NCBI RefSeq assembly: GCF_024623455.1
Contig: NZ_JANIPJ010000023.1
Coordinates: 1-64,000 of the forward strand
From: Paenibacillus soyae
Lineage (GTDB): Bacteria; Bacillota; Bacilli; Paenibacillales; Paenibacillaceae
Reading direction: 5' to 3'
Length of the DNA: 64,000 bases
Shown: positions 50,454-59,116 of the stretch, in pieces
Numbering within the stretch: position 1 is the first letter of the stretch
Layout: each line of letters opens with the position of its first letter
Translations under genes and position numbers: made by a program
Notes under the pieces: model-generated
The model's database searches: none
The model's input: only the letters and a program-made list of their open reading frames with translations
What the model was told of the DNA's origin: nothing

Positions 50454-50975
50454 TCACGCGATGAACTCCGAAGCGTGAGCTCTGATATATCCGGCGACGA
50501 CTGCGGTCGTCGCCGGCAAGGCTTCCAGCAGTCTGCCGTACAGCCGGGCCGCAATGCCTGCAAGCTTCGGATCGCCGTACAAATCATCGAACGAAACGTC
50601 GAACCCGGCAAGGCTTCTCGGATGTCCGCGCTGAGCGAGCTCCGCCTCCATTTCTTGAAGGACGCCGATCGTCCCGATGTCCCCGAAATAACCCAGACCC
50701 GCCTTCACGCTATCCCAGCGCCTAGGCTGCGCCATGAAATAAGCGGTCCACCAGTATAGATCGGCTTCCGAGTGCTCCGCATGGGTCCGGTAAGCCCAGA
50801 AGGCGAATAACGCCTGCTGCCCTCGGGTTAACGTCCCGTAACCAGTCTCCGCAAAGCTTTCCCCTACGGACTCCGCTTCCTTGTACGCTCGGATCATGGG
50901 CGAGAAGCATGCGGCAGCCAGCTCCCGGTCTCCCATCGCCATCATTTGGTCATGGCTAATAGACGCTCTGATCAA
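50454..50975 (-). CDS. Hypothetical protein
   Basis: 173 residues, not recognised. Soluble, helical and aromatic-rich in the middle (GQQALFAFWAYRTHAEHSEA, DLYWWTAYFMAQPRRWDSVK). Best start is TTG 50975, preceded by GGAGGAGGGG; a longer frame to 51047 begins before that site. It is a single gene divergent from the ArsR-type regulator. Confidence 0.7.
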   Translation of the reverse strand: MIRASISHDQMMAMGDRELAAACFSPMIRAYKEAESVGESFAETGYGTLTRGQQALFAFWAYRTHAEHSEADLYWWTAYFMAQPRRWDSVKAGLGYFGDIGTIGVLQEMEAELAQRGHPRSLAGFDVSFDDLYGDPKLAGIAARLYGRLLEALPATTAVVAGYIRAHASEFIA

Positions 50976-51128
50976 TCCATCCCCTCCTCCCCTAACTATA
51001 TCTAAAAAATTCCAATAAAAGCCACTATAGGAATCTCCATTTGACAAACGACAATGCTTCGTATATGATTCGATTTAACATCCATCTAATTAGATGAACG
51101 CTAAATTGGACTCGAGGGGGTATGAACC

Positions 51129-51728
51129 GTGCAGTTGGATAAAGTGGTCGCCTACCACAAGGCATTGGCCGATCCGACGAGGATCCGCATGTTGATTCTG
51201 CTGGCGGGCGGCGAGCTGAACGGCGGAGAGCTGGCGGAGAGGCTGTCCGTAACGCCGGCGACGATCACGCATCACGCGGCGAAGCTGAGAGAGGCCAGTC
51301 TCATTAATGAGAGACGGGAGAAGAACACGATTTATTTCAGCCTCAATCATTATTTCATCCAAAATAACGCCGCTGCCACGGCAGATCTCATCTACCGGAA
51401 GGCGGATGGAGGAGGGGAGACAATGGAGGAGAAAAACGAAGCGCTGCGCGCGGCCGTCATTCGCAATTTCTTCGCGGCGGACGGCAGGCTGAAGAGCATT
51501 CCGAGCCAGCTGAAGAAGAAGCTGATCGCGCTTGAGCATATGGTGTCGAGGCTGGAGAAGGGACGCGTATACACCGAGAAGGAAATCAACGAATTCATTA
51601 AGCAATATCACGACGATTTCGCGACGCTGCGAAGGGAATTCATCATGCATCAATTTATGTTCCGGGACAAAGACGCCTACGAGCTTAATCCCCGGGAATT
51701 GTGGGCTAGCTGGGAGGCGTTGTCATGA
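51129..51728 (+). CDS. ArsR family regulator with DUF2087 domain
   Basis: 199 residues. N-terminal ArsR winged helix ([40 protein letters not shown]) and a C-terminal DUF2087 domain ([40 protein letters not shown]). DUF2087 is common beside or fused to small regulators; its role is unknown. No cysteine metal site of classic ArsR proteins is seen. GTG 51129 follows GAGGGGG. The stop overlaps the next ATG (ATGA). Confidence 0.88.
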   Translation: MQLDKVVAYHKALADPTRIRMLILLAGGELNGGELAERLSVTPATITHHAAKLREASLINERREKNTIYFSLNHYFIQNNAAATADLIYRKADGGGETMEEKNEALRAAVIRNFFAADGRLKSIPSQLKKKLIALEHMVSRLEKGRVYTEKEINEFIKQYHDDFATLRREFIMHQFMFRDKDAYELNPRELWASWEALS

Positions 51729-52135
51729 GCGCGAAGCTAAGGATGTATACATTGTCGACGAATCAGCGCGACCAGATGGCGGAGGTCACGCCCCAGGTGC
51801 GCGAGGCCATCCGGGAAAGCGGCGTGAAGGACGGATACGCCATCGTCTATTGCCCGCATACGACGGCCGGAATCGCCATTAACGAAAATGCCGATCCCGA
51901 TGTCGTCCGCGACGTGCTCCGCAGGCTGGATGAGCTGTATCCTTGGGAGCATCCGAAGGACCGCCACGCGGAAGGGAATACGGCCGCTCACCTCAAAGCG
52001 ATCCAGACCGGCACCAGCCAGACGGTGCTGATCCATGACGGCAAGCCGGTGCTGGGCACTTGGCAGGGCATCTACTTCTGCGAGTTCGACGGTCCCCGGA
52101 CACGCAAATTTTACGTGAAGATCGTGGAGGGGTAG
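51725..52135 (+). CDS. YjbQ/UPF0047 family protein
   Basis: 136 residues. The conserved core [20 protein letters not shown] and [20 protein letters not shown] (His residues that bind metal in this trimeric family), then [20 protein letters not shown]. Family members show weak thiamine-phosphate synthase activity; the true role is uncertain. It is translationally coupled to the ArsR-type regulator. Confidence 0.9.
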   Translation: MSAKLRMYTLSTNQRDQMAEVTPQVREAIRESGVKDGYAIVYCPHTTAGIAINENADPDVVRDVLRRLDELYPWEHPKDRHAEGNTAAHLKAIQTGTSQTVLIHDGKPVLGTWQGIYFCEFDGPRTRKFYVKIVEG

Positions 52136-52161
52136 GGCAGCCTGCCATTCCGCAAAAAAAG

Positions 52162-52195
52162 AAACCGCCGTGCTCGTTCCGGGCATCGGCGGTTT
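52162..52195. terminator. Terminator hairpin
   Basis: AAACCGCCG (52162-52170) and CGGCGGTTT (52187-52195) pair perfectly between the convergent yjbQ-like and gluQRS genes. Confidence 0.7.
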
Positions 52196-52218
52196 GTCGC
52201 TTTTCTTGGATCTTGGGA

Positions 52219-53181
52219 TTAATCGTTCAACAACCACTGCATCAGCCGGGAGGTTAACACGATTGGCCGATCGGGCTTCGGCGGATCGAACGCCCCGATC
52301 AGCTCCGCGGCGGAAACCGTCTCGAGCCGCTCCGTCCATCCGGCCATATGCGCCAGCGCGCCGACAAGCCGCTCGGGCGGGACGCCCGCTTGCTTCAGCG
52401 AAGCGAGCGTAAGGGACTTGTCGCGTTTGGATAGGCGCTGGCCGGACTCGTCCGCGACCAGTGGAATATGCGCGAACGCCGGCGCCTGACTCCCTAGTGC
52501 TTCGTACAGCGCAAGCTGCCTTGGCGTCGAGTCCAGCAGGTCCGCGCCGCGAAGTACATCCGTTATGCCCATGGCGGCATCGTCGACGGTGACGGCCAGC
52601 TGGTAGCTGAACATGCCGTCCGCGCGTTTGACGACGAAGTCGCCGAGAGCGTCTCCGTCATAGCGCATCCAGCCTGCCGCGCCATCCTCGAAAGCGATCG
52701 GCTCGGAGGGCATGATGAATCGGATCGCTGGCGTCTTCCGAGCCCCTTTCTCCTCGCGCTCCTCTGCGGTTAGGTGCCGGCAGAAGCCGGGATAGACGGG
52801 ACCCTCGGAGGAGAGACCATGCGGCGCGCTGGCAATGGAAGCGAGCTCGCTCCGGCTGCAGTAGCAAGGGTACAGCCGTCCAGCCTCATCCAGTCGCTCT
52901 AGCGCGGCCTCATACAGATTCTCGCGCTCACTCTGCACGTACGGCGCATAAGGACCGCCTTGCTCAGGACCCTCGTCCCAATCGATCCCGAGCCATACCA
53001 GATCGTCCTGCTGCTGCCGCGCGAATTCCGGCCGGGACCTCGGCTTGTCGATATCCTCGATCCGCAGCACGAATTCACCGCCCGCCTGTCTGATCTGCAG
53101 CCATGACGCAAGCGCGCTCAGCGCATTCCCGATATGCAGCTGCCCCGACGGCGTCGGCGCGAATCTTCCGCGTCGCTTCAT
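52219..53181 (-). CDS. gluQ: Glutamyl-Q tRNA(Asp) synthetase (GluQRS)
   Basis: 320 residues, a glutamyl-tRNA synthetase catalytic core without the anticodon-binding domain. FAPTPSGQLHIGNALSALAS holds the HIGH-like motif (HIG at 16-18); the zinc site is CYCSRSEL ... GFCRHL; the KMSKS-like motif is QRLSKRDKSL. It attaches glutamate to the queuosine base at position 34 of tRNA-Asp. ATG 53181 is preceded by GGAGAG at 8 bases; the longer frame upstream overlaps a terminator. The tRNA-Asp gene stands 100 bp upstream on the same strand. Confidence 0.93.
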   Translation of the reverse strand: MKRRGRFAPTPSGQLHIGNALSALASWLQIRQAGGEFVLRIEDIDKPRSRPEFARQQQDDLVWLGIDWDEGPEQGGPYAPYVQSERENLYEAALERLDEAGRLYPCYCSRSELASIASAPHGLSSEGPVYPGFCRHLTAEEREEKGARKTPAIRFIMPSEPIAFEDGAAGWMRYDGDALGDFVVKRADGMFSYQLAVTVDDAAMGITDVLRGADLLDSTPRQLALYEALGSQAPAFAHIPLVADESGQRLSKRDKSLTLASLKQAGVPPERLVGALAHMAGWTERLETVSAAELIGAFDPPKPDRPIVLTSRLMQWLLND

Positions 53182-53207
53182 TCTAAGCACTCTCCTCCCC
53201 GACATGC

Positions 53208-53236
53208 AAAAAAAGAGCGGCCAAATGGCGCTCTCT
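53208..53236 (-). terminator. Terminator between tRNA-Asp and gluQRS
   Basis: On the minus strand AGAGCGCC pairs with GG-C-CGCTCT (one bulge) and runs into seven T. It would end the tRNA-Asp transcript and leave gluQRS to read-through or its own promoter. Confidence 0.65.
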
Positions 53237-53280
53237 CTTCGATCTATAGGCATTGCTCGTCACGAGCAACAGCTGGCAAA

Positions 53281-53357
53281 TGGCGGAGCCGACGGGATTC
53301 GAACCCGCGGTCTCCTGCGTGACAGGCAGGCATGTTAGGCCTCTACACCACGGCTCC
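53281..53357 (-). tRNA. tRNA-Asp (GTC)
   Basis: Cloverleaf on the minus strand: acceptor GGAGCCG/CGGCTCC with discriminator G and encoded CCA (53281-53283); D arm around GGTGTAGAGGCC; anticodon stem CCTGC/GCAGG with loop CTGTCAC, anticodon GTC; T arm CGGGTTCGAATCCCG. G34 in this tRNA is the position changed to queuosine. Confidence 0.95.
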
Positions 53358-53452
53358 GCGCTGCTAGGGCGTGTCTCGAAGACACAAACAGTATCTTAGC
53401 ATGGACAGGCATCATTTGGCAAGGACAAATTTTCCGCTTTCGAACAGCCGCC

Positions 53453-54172
53453 CTACTGCTTAGTTCCTTGTTTGACGAGATCAAGCAGGATCCGGATGTC
53501 CCTTCCGATTTGCTCAGGAGACATGTTTTCGGCAAGCGCGTCGGCGCGGATCTTCTCGATCGCTTGAACCGCGTCGGCGCCCTCCACGGTCAGCACCTTC
53601 ACCTCGGCGCCCATGAGCGTTTTAATCTGGTTAGCGGCCATCGTCAGGTTATCATGCTTCGAGGAATCCGTTCCACTCATGCCGCCAAATCCCTCGACCG
53701 GCGCATAGCCTTTCCCGGACAAGCCTTCGGTAGGGTCGAGCACTTGACGCTGCAGCTCGTCGTAGCTGGCTGCGGACGCTTCCCGTTTCGCTGTCGCAAG
53801 CACAACCGTATCGTCGAACACGAACACGCGCACATCCGGAATGCCCGCGCCGCTTAGACGGGATTCGAGGTGGGCGGAGAAGCCGTTCGAGTGCAGACCG
53901 GAGCTTCCGATCATGCTGTAGACGGAGGATCCCATGCCGTAAGTGGTCTGGCCTTTGTTATTCGTCGTATGCGTCTTCTCTCCGTTCTCGCTAGGGATGA
54001 GGGAAGAATCCCGCAGCGCTTTGGCGCTCAGTCCTTTCTCCTGCTTGGTCTCCTTGTGGTGCGCTTCCTGTGTTCCCTCCGCTTGCTTCTCTTCCCCGTT
54101 TCCGGCAGCGCAGCCCGCTAAGGCGACGGACGCCGCAACAATCCATACCGCGAGTTTATTTGTCCTTCTCAT
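53453..54172 (-). CDS. YhcN/YlaJ family sporulation lipoprotein
   Basis: 239 residues. Signal peptide with lipobox LAGC (KLAVWIVAASVALAGC), a charged low-complexity linker, then the YhcN/YlaJ domain (AHLESRLSGAGIPDVRVFVF, VVLATAKREA, a late MGAEVKVLTVEGADAVQAIE). Members sit in the inner membrane of spores and are made in the forespore. ATG 54172 has GGAGG upstream. A possible sigma-G promoter lies 49-80 bp upstream. Confidence 0.87.
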   Translation of the reverse strand: MRRTNKLAVWIVAASVALAGCAAGNGEEKQAEGTQEAHHKETKQEKGLSAKALRDSSLIPSENGEKTHTTNNKGQTTYGMGSSVYSMIGSSGLHSNGFSAHLESRLSGAGIPDVRVFVFDDTVVLATAKREASAASYDELQRQVLDPTEGLSGKGYAPVEGFGGMSGTDSSKHDNLTMAANQIKTLMGAEVKVLTVEGADAVQAIEKIRADALAENMSPEQIGRDIRILLDLVKQGTKQ

Positions 54173-54220
54173 GTTCGTATCATCCTCCGTTAGGTGGTTC
54201 GCTTGCTCGCTTGTCGTGAA

Positions 54221-54252
54221 TAGGATAGCCATTCCGATGAAATGAATATTCA
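54221..54252 (-). promoter_or_regulatory. Tentative sigma-G promoter of the YhcN-like gene
   Basis: Minus strand: TGAATA (54252-54247), 19 bp, TATCCTA (54227-54221). The -35 fits sigma-G well and the -10 fits at about 5 of 7, but the spacing is one base long. Confidence 0.3.
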
Positions 54253-54315
54253 TGCAACGGTGGAAAATAATAAGAACGCATAAAACAGGATGATTGATCT
54301 TTGGAGGTGTGAGAC

Positions 54316-55158
54316 GTGGAACGGAACAGTAGCAGAGACACGACAGCGCTCGAGGAGCCGAAGGATCAGGCAAGTTTGGAAGACTCATCGTCAGGGCCTG
54401 ATTCAGGCCAAGTCCATGACAGTTCCCGGCGTAAATTTCTTGTGAACTCAGGTTATGTGCTTGGAACGCTTGCCGTCGGGGGAGTGATCAGCTCCTTATT
54501 CGGCTGCGCGAAAGACGGAGAGGATAACGCGGATTCGTCCGCTCCCGCGGATGATAACAAAGAAGCAGCGGCCCCCAATTACAACCGGGCGCTCATGTAT
54601 TTCACGCAGGCGCAATTCCGGATTGTCGAGGCCGCGACCGAACGCATTTTCCCCGAGGACGAATCGGGCCCGGGCGCGAAGAAGCTGGGCGTGGCGTTCT
54701 TCATCGACCATCAGCTGGCGGGGGACTGGGGCTTCAACGGCCGCGATTACATGAATCCGCCGTTCTTCGCGGGCGAGAAGGAGCAGGGCTATCAAGGCAG
54801 GCTGAAACGAAGGGAACTATTCGATATCGGCCTGCGAGAGCTGGATAACTACAGCCAGACGACGCACGGCAAAGGCTTCGCGGAGCTCGAGCCCGACCAA
54901 CAGGACGCGGCGCTGAAAGCGTTCGAGACCGAAGAGGTGAAGCTGACGACCATATCCGCGGGAAGCTTCTTCAAGATGCTGCGCAGCGCCACGCTCGAAG
55001 GCGTGTACAGCGATCCGCTGTACGGCGGCAATCTGAATATGGAAGGCTGGCGCATGAGGAATTACCCGGGGTCGCAGATGAGCTATTTGAACATCATCGA
55101 GAAGGATTTTACGAAAATCGAGCCGAGCAGCCTTCAAGCTCACTTGGCATCGCACTAG
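54316..55158 (+). CDS. Tat-exported small subunit of a GMC dehydrogenase (gluconate 2-dehydrogenase subunit 3 family)
   Basis: 280 residues. After a ~35-residue hydrophilic leader comes a twin-arginine signal (SSRRKFLVNSGYVLGTLAVG) ending in a lipobox LFGC, so it is exported folded and lipid-anchored. The rest (LMYFTQAQFRIVEAATERIF, GYQGRLKRRELFDIGLRELD) matches the subunit-3 family, which accompanies GMC flavoproteins. GTG 54316 has GGAGGTG upstream. It lies 21 bp before the GMC gene. Confidence 0.9.
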   Translation: MERNSSRDTTALEEPKDQASLEDSSSGPDSGQVHDSSRRKFLVNSGYVLGTLAVGGVISSLFGCAKDGEDNADSSAPADDNKEAAAPNYNRALMYFTQAQFRIVEAATERIFPEDESGPGAKKLGVAFFIDHQLAGDWGFNGRDYMNPPFFAGEKEQGYQGRLKRRELFDIGLRELDNYSQTTHGKGFAELEPDQQDAALKAFETEEVKLTTISAGSFFKMLRSATLEGVYSDPLYGGNLNMEGWRMRNYPGSQMSYLNIIEKDFTKIEPSSLQAHLASH

Positions 55159-55179
55159 AAGCGATAGAAGGAGAACGAG

Positions 55180-56895
55180 ATGGCCAAGACATTACCGAAA
55201 ACGGATGTTGTCATCGTAGGCGTCGGCTGGGCGGGCGGCATCATCGCTTCCGAGCTGACAAAGAGCGGTCTGAACGTGGTCGGCCTCGAGAGGGGCAAGG
55301 AGAGGAAAACGGAAGACTACTATATGGTGCATGACGAGCTGCGTTATTCCATGCGCTATGAAATGATGCAGGATTTGTCCAAAGAGACGATTACGTTCCG
55401 CAGCAACGAGAATATCCGGGCATTGCCGATGCGGCAGTACGGATCCTTCCTGCTGGGGGACGGTCTCGGCGGATCGGGCGTTCATTGGAACGGGCAGACG
55501 TACCGGTTCCTCCCGTATGACTTCCAGATGAGAAGCATGACGACCGAGCGGTACGGCAAGAACAAAATTCCCGAAGGCATGACGATTCGGGATTGGGGCA
55601 TTACGTACGACGAGCTGGAGCCGTATTACGATAAGTTCGAGAAGATGGCGGGCATATCCGGCGAAGAAAATCCGCTGGGGGGCAAACGAAGCAACCCGTA
55701 CCCGACGCCGCCCATGAAGAAGACGCCTTCCATGCAGATGTTCGCGGAAGCGACAAAGAAGCTGAATCTGAATCCTTATATGATGCCGGCGGCGAATTTG
55801 TCGGAGAACTATACGAACCCGGACGGCGTCGCGCGCGCGGCCTGCCAATACTGCGGTTATTGCGAGAGATACGGCTGCGAATACGGCGCGAAAGCGGATC
55901 CTGTCGTGACGGTCATCCCGGTCGCGAACAAGACGGGCAAGTTCCAGATCCGAACCCATTCGAACGTACGCCGAATTTTGCACAAGGGCGGCAAGGCGAC
56001 CGGCGTAATGTACATAGACGTAACGACGGGCGAAGAGATCATACAGCCCGCGGATATCGTCGTCGTGACCAGCTACGTGTTCAATAACGTGCGTCTGCTT
56101 CTGATGTCCGAGCTCGGCAAGCCTTACGATCCGGCGAGCGGCCAAGGCGTCATCGGCGCCAACTACGCCTACCAGGTCATCAAAGGCAGCGCCGTCGGCT
56201 TCTTCGAGGAGAAGCAATTCAACAATTTCGCGGGAGCGGGCTCGCTCGGCATTTCGATCGACGATTACAACGGGGACAATTTCGACCATTCCAACCTGAA
56301 TTTCCTTCACGGCGGCGTAATAGCGCTGAGCCAGACGGGCGCCCGCCCCATCCAGAATAATCCGGTTCCGTCCGGAACGGCTGCTTGGGGAGCGGAATTC
56401 AAGAAGAAGTCGCTCCACTACGCGAATCGGACGCTCTCCATCGGAGCGCAGGGTTCATCCATGGCGTTTAAGCATCATTTCCTGGATCTGGACCCGACGT
56501 ACAAGGATGCTTTCGGCGACCCGCTCATGCGCATCACGTTCGACTTCGAGGATCAGGACCGGGAGCTCGCGAAGTTTCTGGCGGAACGCTGCTCCGAGAT
56601 CATGAAGGAGATGGGCGCGAGCCACGTGGATTACTTGAAGGAGCTCGGACCGTACGAAATTATGACGTACCAGTCGACGCATAATACGGGCGGGGTCATC
56701 ATGGGGGCCGAACCGGGAACATCCGCCATCAACAATTTCAGTCAGATGTGGGACGCGGACAACGTGTTCGTGGTGGGAGCGAGCAGCTTTCCCCAGAACG
56801 CGGGCTATAATCCGACGGGCACCGTGGGGGCGCTGGCGTACAGAGCGGCGGAAGGCATCCTGAAGTACAGGGAAAAAGGCGGCCTGCTCGTATAA
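55180..56895 (+). CDS. GMC family oxidoreductase (large flavoprotein subunit)
   Basis: 571 residues. FAD-binding GVGWAGGIIASEL near residue 13, GDGLGGSGVHWNGQTYRF around residue 95, a Cys cluster CQYCGYCERYGCEYGAKADP, and the C-terminal active-site block STHNTGGVIMG ... ASSFPQNAGYNPTGTVGALA. It has no signal of its own and is probably carried out by the Tat signal of the small subunit. It oxidises a sugar, sugar acid or alcohol and passes electrons to a cytochrome, probably the c-type one at 58.1 kb. The substrate is not known. Confidence 0.92.
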   Translation: MAKTLPKTDVVIVGVGWAGGIIASELTKSGLNVVGLERGKERKTEDYYMVHDELRYSMRYEMMQDLSKETITFRSNENIRALPMRQYGSFLLGDGLGGSGVHWNGQTYRFLPYDFQMRSMTTERYGKNKIPEGMTIRDWGITYDELEPYYDKFEKMAGISGEENPLGGKRSNPYPTPPMKKTPSMQMFAEATKKLNLNPYMMPAANLSENYTNPDGVARAACQYCGYCERYGCEYGAKADPVVTVIPVANKTGKFQIRTHSNVRRILHKGGKATGVMYIDVTTGEEIIQPADIVVVTSYVFNNVRLLLMSELGKPYDPASGQGVIGANYAYQVIKGSAVGFFEEKQFNNFAGAGSLGISIDDYNGDNFDHSNLNFLHGGVIALSQTGARPIQNNPVPSGTAAWGAEFKKKSLHYANRTLSIGAQGSSMAFKHHFLDLDPTYKDAFGDPLMRITFDFEDQDRELAKFLAERCSEIMKEMGASHVDYLKELGPYEIMTYQSTHNTGGVIMGAEPGTSAINNFSQMWDADNVFVVGASSFPQNAGYNPTGTVGALAYRAAEGILKYREKGGLLV

Positions 56896-56908
56896 GGGAA
56901 GCGGAAAT

Positions 56909-56957
56909 GAAGAAGGGCCGAGCCAAGGATTGTAGATCCAAGGCTCGGCCCTTCTTC
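56909..56957. terminator. Strong bidirectional terminator
   Basis: GAAGAAGGGCCGAGCC (56909-56924) and its exact complement (56942-56957) form a 16-bp stem, with an inner GGAT/ATCC pair. It separates the GMC operon from the convergent tat genes. Confidence 0.9.
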
Positions 56958-56972
56958 GGTCAGACTTGCAAG

Positions 56973-57176
56973 CTATAGCAGCTTCTCGAGCTCGTCCGGC
57001 TTATCCAGCTTGGAGGAGGGAGCATCCTCCTCGACGATCCCGCGCGTTGAGCTTCTGAATTCGCGTAGCGTATCTCCGAACGCTCGGCCGAGAAGCGGCA
57101 GCTTAGCCGGCCCGAAAACGATCAGAGCGATGAGCAGGATAATGATTAACCCGGAAACGCCAATGTTATTGAACAT
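56973..57176 (-). CDS. tatA: Twin-arginine translocase TatA
   Basis: 67 residues: N-terminal membrane helix (IGVSGLIIILLIALIVFGPA), the FGP-x-KLP hinge and amphipathic helix (LPLLGRAFGDTLREFRSS), acidic tail. It forms the pore of the Tat system. It lies 30 bp behind tatC, in the order tatC-tatA. Confidence 0.93.
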   Translation of the reverse strand: MFNNIGVSGLIIILLIALIVFGPAKLPLLGRAFGDTLREFRSSTRGIVEEDAPSSKLDKPDELEKLL

Positions 57177-57206
57177 GGTACAGTCCTCCTACAAGTTTGT
57201 TGTTGG

Positions 57207-57941
57207 TCAGGTCGGCGACGGCGCGGCCGACGACATCCGCTTCGTGAACCGGCGCGAGAGAAACGCGCTGATCTCGAATAGCGCCAGCAGCGGTATCGTG
57301 ACGGCAAGATGCGAGACGAAGTCGGGCGGCGAGATGCAGGCCCCGACGATCGCCAGTCCGACGTACGCGTATTTGCGCGTCTGGGTTAGCCGTTCGGGCG
57401 TCAGCAGGCCGATCCTCGTCAAGAAGAGCATGACAAGAGGCATCTCGAACGCAACGCCAAGCGGGAATACGATACTGAACATAAAGCTAAAGTACCGGTC
57501 GATCCCGTAGGTTTCGACAGCGCCTACATTCAGATTCATCTCCATCATGAACTGAAGCATCATGGGAAAGACCACGTAATAGCTGAACGCCGATCCCGTT
57601 AAGAACAGCAGGAAGGAAACAGGCACGTAGGCAAGCGTCCCTCTCGCCTCGGTCGTCGTTAACCCTGGTCTAACGAAAGCCCACAGCTGGTAAAGCAACA
57701 CGGGCAGCGTAAACAGAATGGCGACCAAGAAAGCGCAGCGTAAGTAAATGAACAGCCCATCCGTGAAGGAGAAGACGTTCCATTCGATGGTATCCGCCAT
57801 ACGGCCCGACTTGATATACCTCAGAATGAAAGGCGATAGGTACAGACCTCCGCACATCGATGCGAGAAAACAACCGGATACGACAATCAAGCGCTTCCTC
57901 AGCTCCGATAGATGGCCGATCAAATCCTCGTGAGCATTCAA
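57207..57941 (-). CDS. tatC: Twin-arginine translocase TatC
   Basis: 244 residues, six membrane helices. The N-terminal HLSELRKRLIVV and the loop FVRPGLTTTEARGTLAYVPV are the Tat-signal-binding regions; QFMMEMNLNVGAVETYGIDR follows. Start TTG 57941 has GGGGGG at 6 bases; a TTG at 57959 is less well placed. It stands between the GMC enzyme and the cytochrome, so this Tat pair may be dedicated to that enzyme. Confidence 0.92.
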   Translation of the reverse strand: MNAHEDLIGHLSELRKRLIVVSGCFLASMCGGLYLSPFILRYIKSGRMADTIEWNVFSFTDGLFIYLRCAFLVAILFTLPVLLYQLWAFVRPGLTTTEARGTLAYVPVSFLLFLTGSAFSYYVVFPMMLQFMMEMNLNVGAVETYGIDRYFSFMFSIVFPLGVAFEMPLVMLFLTRIGLLTPERLTQTRKYAYVGLAIVGACISPPDFVSHLAVTIPLLALFEISAFLSRRFTKRMSSAAPSPT

Positions 57942-58142
57942 TTCCGTCCCCCCTTGCAATTCGCTTTCTATTTGCTAAATACTGTCATGTCCTTTCTTAT
58001 GGTGTCCAGCGCTCGCGACGTTATGCGCAGCAGGGCTCCGGGATTGCGGCTTTCAGCGATGGATACCGATTGTCCCATGAATAAGGAAGGCGATCGGGGG
58101 AAATGTAATAACAGATTTACCAATGAAGGAGGCATATGAACC

Positions 58143-58565
58143 ATGCGTGTTGGCAAAGGGGTACTTCTGCTTGCGACGACGCTTATCCTCGCGGCTGGCT
58201 TGGCCGGCTGCGGAGGGAATAACGGTGCCGACAACGAGGGCACCAACAAGGGGACGACGAATAACGGAGCAGCCGAGAACGGGGCGGCCAACAACGGAGC
58301 AGGCAACGGAGCCGGCAACGCGGGGGGCGCAACCGTGGATACGGCGGCGGCGGAAGCGATCTACAAAGCGAATTGCGTCGGCTGCCACGCGGCGGATATG
58401 TCGGGAGGAGTCGGTCCGAATCTGCAAAAGGTAGGCGGGAAGCTGTCGACGGAGGAGATCAAATCCCGGATCGCGAACGGCGGCGGCGGCATGCCTGCGT
58501 ATAAGGATCAGCTGAGCAGCGCGGAAATCGATAATTTGACGAACTGGCTGGCGGCGATGAAGTAG
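58143..58565 (+). CDS. Lipoprotein cytochrome c (c551/CccB-like)
   Basis: 140 residues. Signal peptide with lipobox LAGC (Cys 23), a 40-residue Asn/Gly/Ala linker, and a small class I cytochrome c domain with CVGCH (78-82) and the distal Met in GGGGMPAYKDQLS. It carries electrons on the outer face of the membrane. ATG 58143 has GGAGG at 10 bases. It is divergent from tatC and could accept electrons from the Tat-exported GMC dehydrogenase. Confidence 0.92.
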   Translation: MRVGKGVLLLATTLILAAGLAGCGGNNGADNEGTNKGTTNNGAAENGAANNGAGNGAGNAGGATVDTAAAEAIYKANCVGCHAADMSGGVGPNLQKVGGKLSTEEIKSRIANGGGGMPAYKDQLSSAEIDNLTNWLAAMK

Positions 58566-58592
58566 CTTGGTTGCATCCATAGCTTGGTCTTG

Positions 58593-58637
58593 GAAGCTTT
58601 TGCCCTTCATTCGGAAGAATGGGGTGAAGGCTTCTTT
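58593..58637 (+). terminator. Imperfect terminator after the cytochrome gene
   Basis: GAAGC (58593-58597) pairs with GCTTC (58630-58634) and CATTC (58608-58612) with GAATG (58617-58621), with mismatches between; TTT follows. Confidence 0.5.
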
Positions 58638-58737
58638 GTTATGGCGTCTGACGATAATAAAATTGTAGACTGGCAGCTGCGGCTTTAAGCTCTAACGGGC
58701 AGCAATTAACCCATGCGTGTGCTGCAGAAGTCTAACA

Positions 58738-58923
58738 CTAACAGAACTCACAGACGGTATTTGCTAGATTTTGTGCAGTTTGAGGCTCATGACGGAACTG
58801 AGCGACGCTATTTCCATCATTTTGAAGGTGGTTAAGGGCCATTCGGACGGATAAGAGCTATCAGTTCCGTAAGAATTCATAAATGCGATTTTTAGCGCAA
58901 ATAGGATCTGTGGGTTCCGTTAG
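58738..58923. repeat. Degenerate AACGGAACT-type intergenic repeats
   Basis: Four related copies: plus strand at 58738 (CTAACAGAACTCACAGACGG) and 58789 (ATGACGGAACTGAGCGACGC), minus strand ending at 58873 (CTTACGGAACTGATAGCTCT) and 58923 (CTAACGGAACCCACAGATCC). Three continue with TATTT-like bases. No gene is visible from 58638 to 59060. Confidence 0.55.
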
Positions 58924-59065
58924 CAACGGAAATCTTCGGTGAGATGGTCAATTCGCGTAAGATCAATAATTTCGGTCTATTTTATTTTCACTTCACATTG
59001 TGGTTGGCGAAAATAATCCATGACGGAGGGCAAATTCGTCTATGTATCGCTTCGTAAGCTGCCTC

Positions 59066-59093
59066 TATAATATTGATATTGATTATCATTATT
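59066..59093 (+). promoter_or_regulatory. Fur box and -10 element of the asb operon
   Basis: GATATTGATTATCATTATT (59075-59093) matches the 19-bp Fur consensus at 17 positions. A TATAAT (59066-59071) lies just before it without a clear -35. Iron-replete Fur would block the promoter. Confidence 0.8.
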
Positions 59094-59116
59094 AATAATT
59101 TGGAGGGAATACGACA

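Noticed and set aside
55192-56418. 408-codon frame opposite the GMC oxidoreductase
   Set aside because: It is a reverse-strand shadow of a high-GC gene with clear family motifs on the plus strand.
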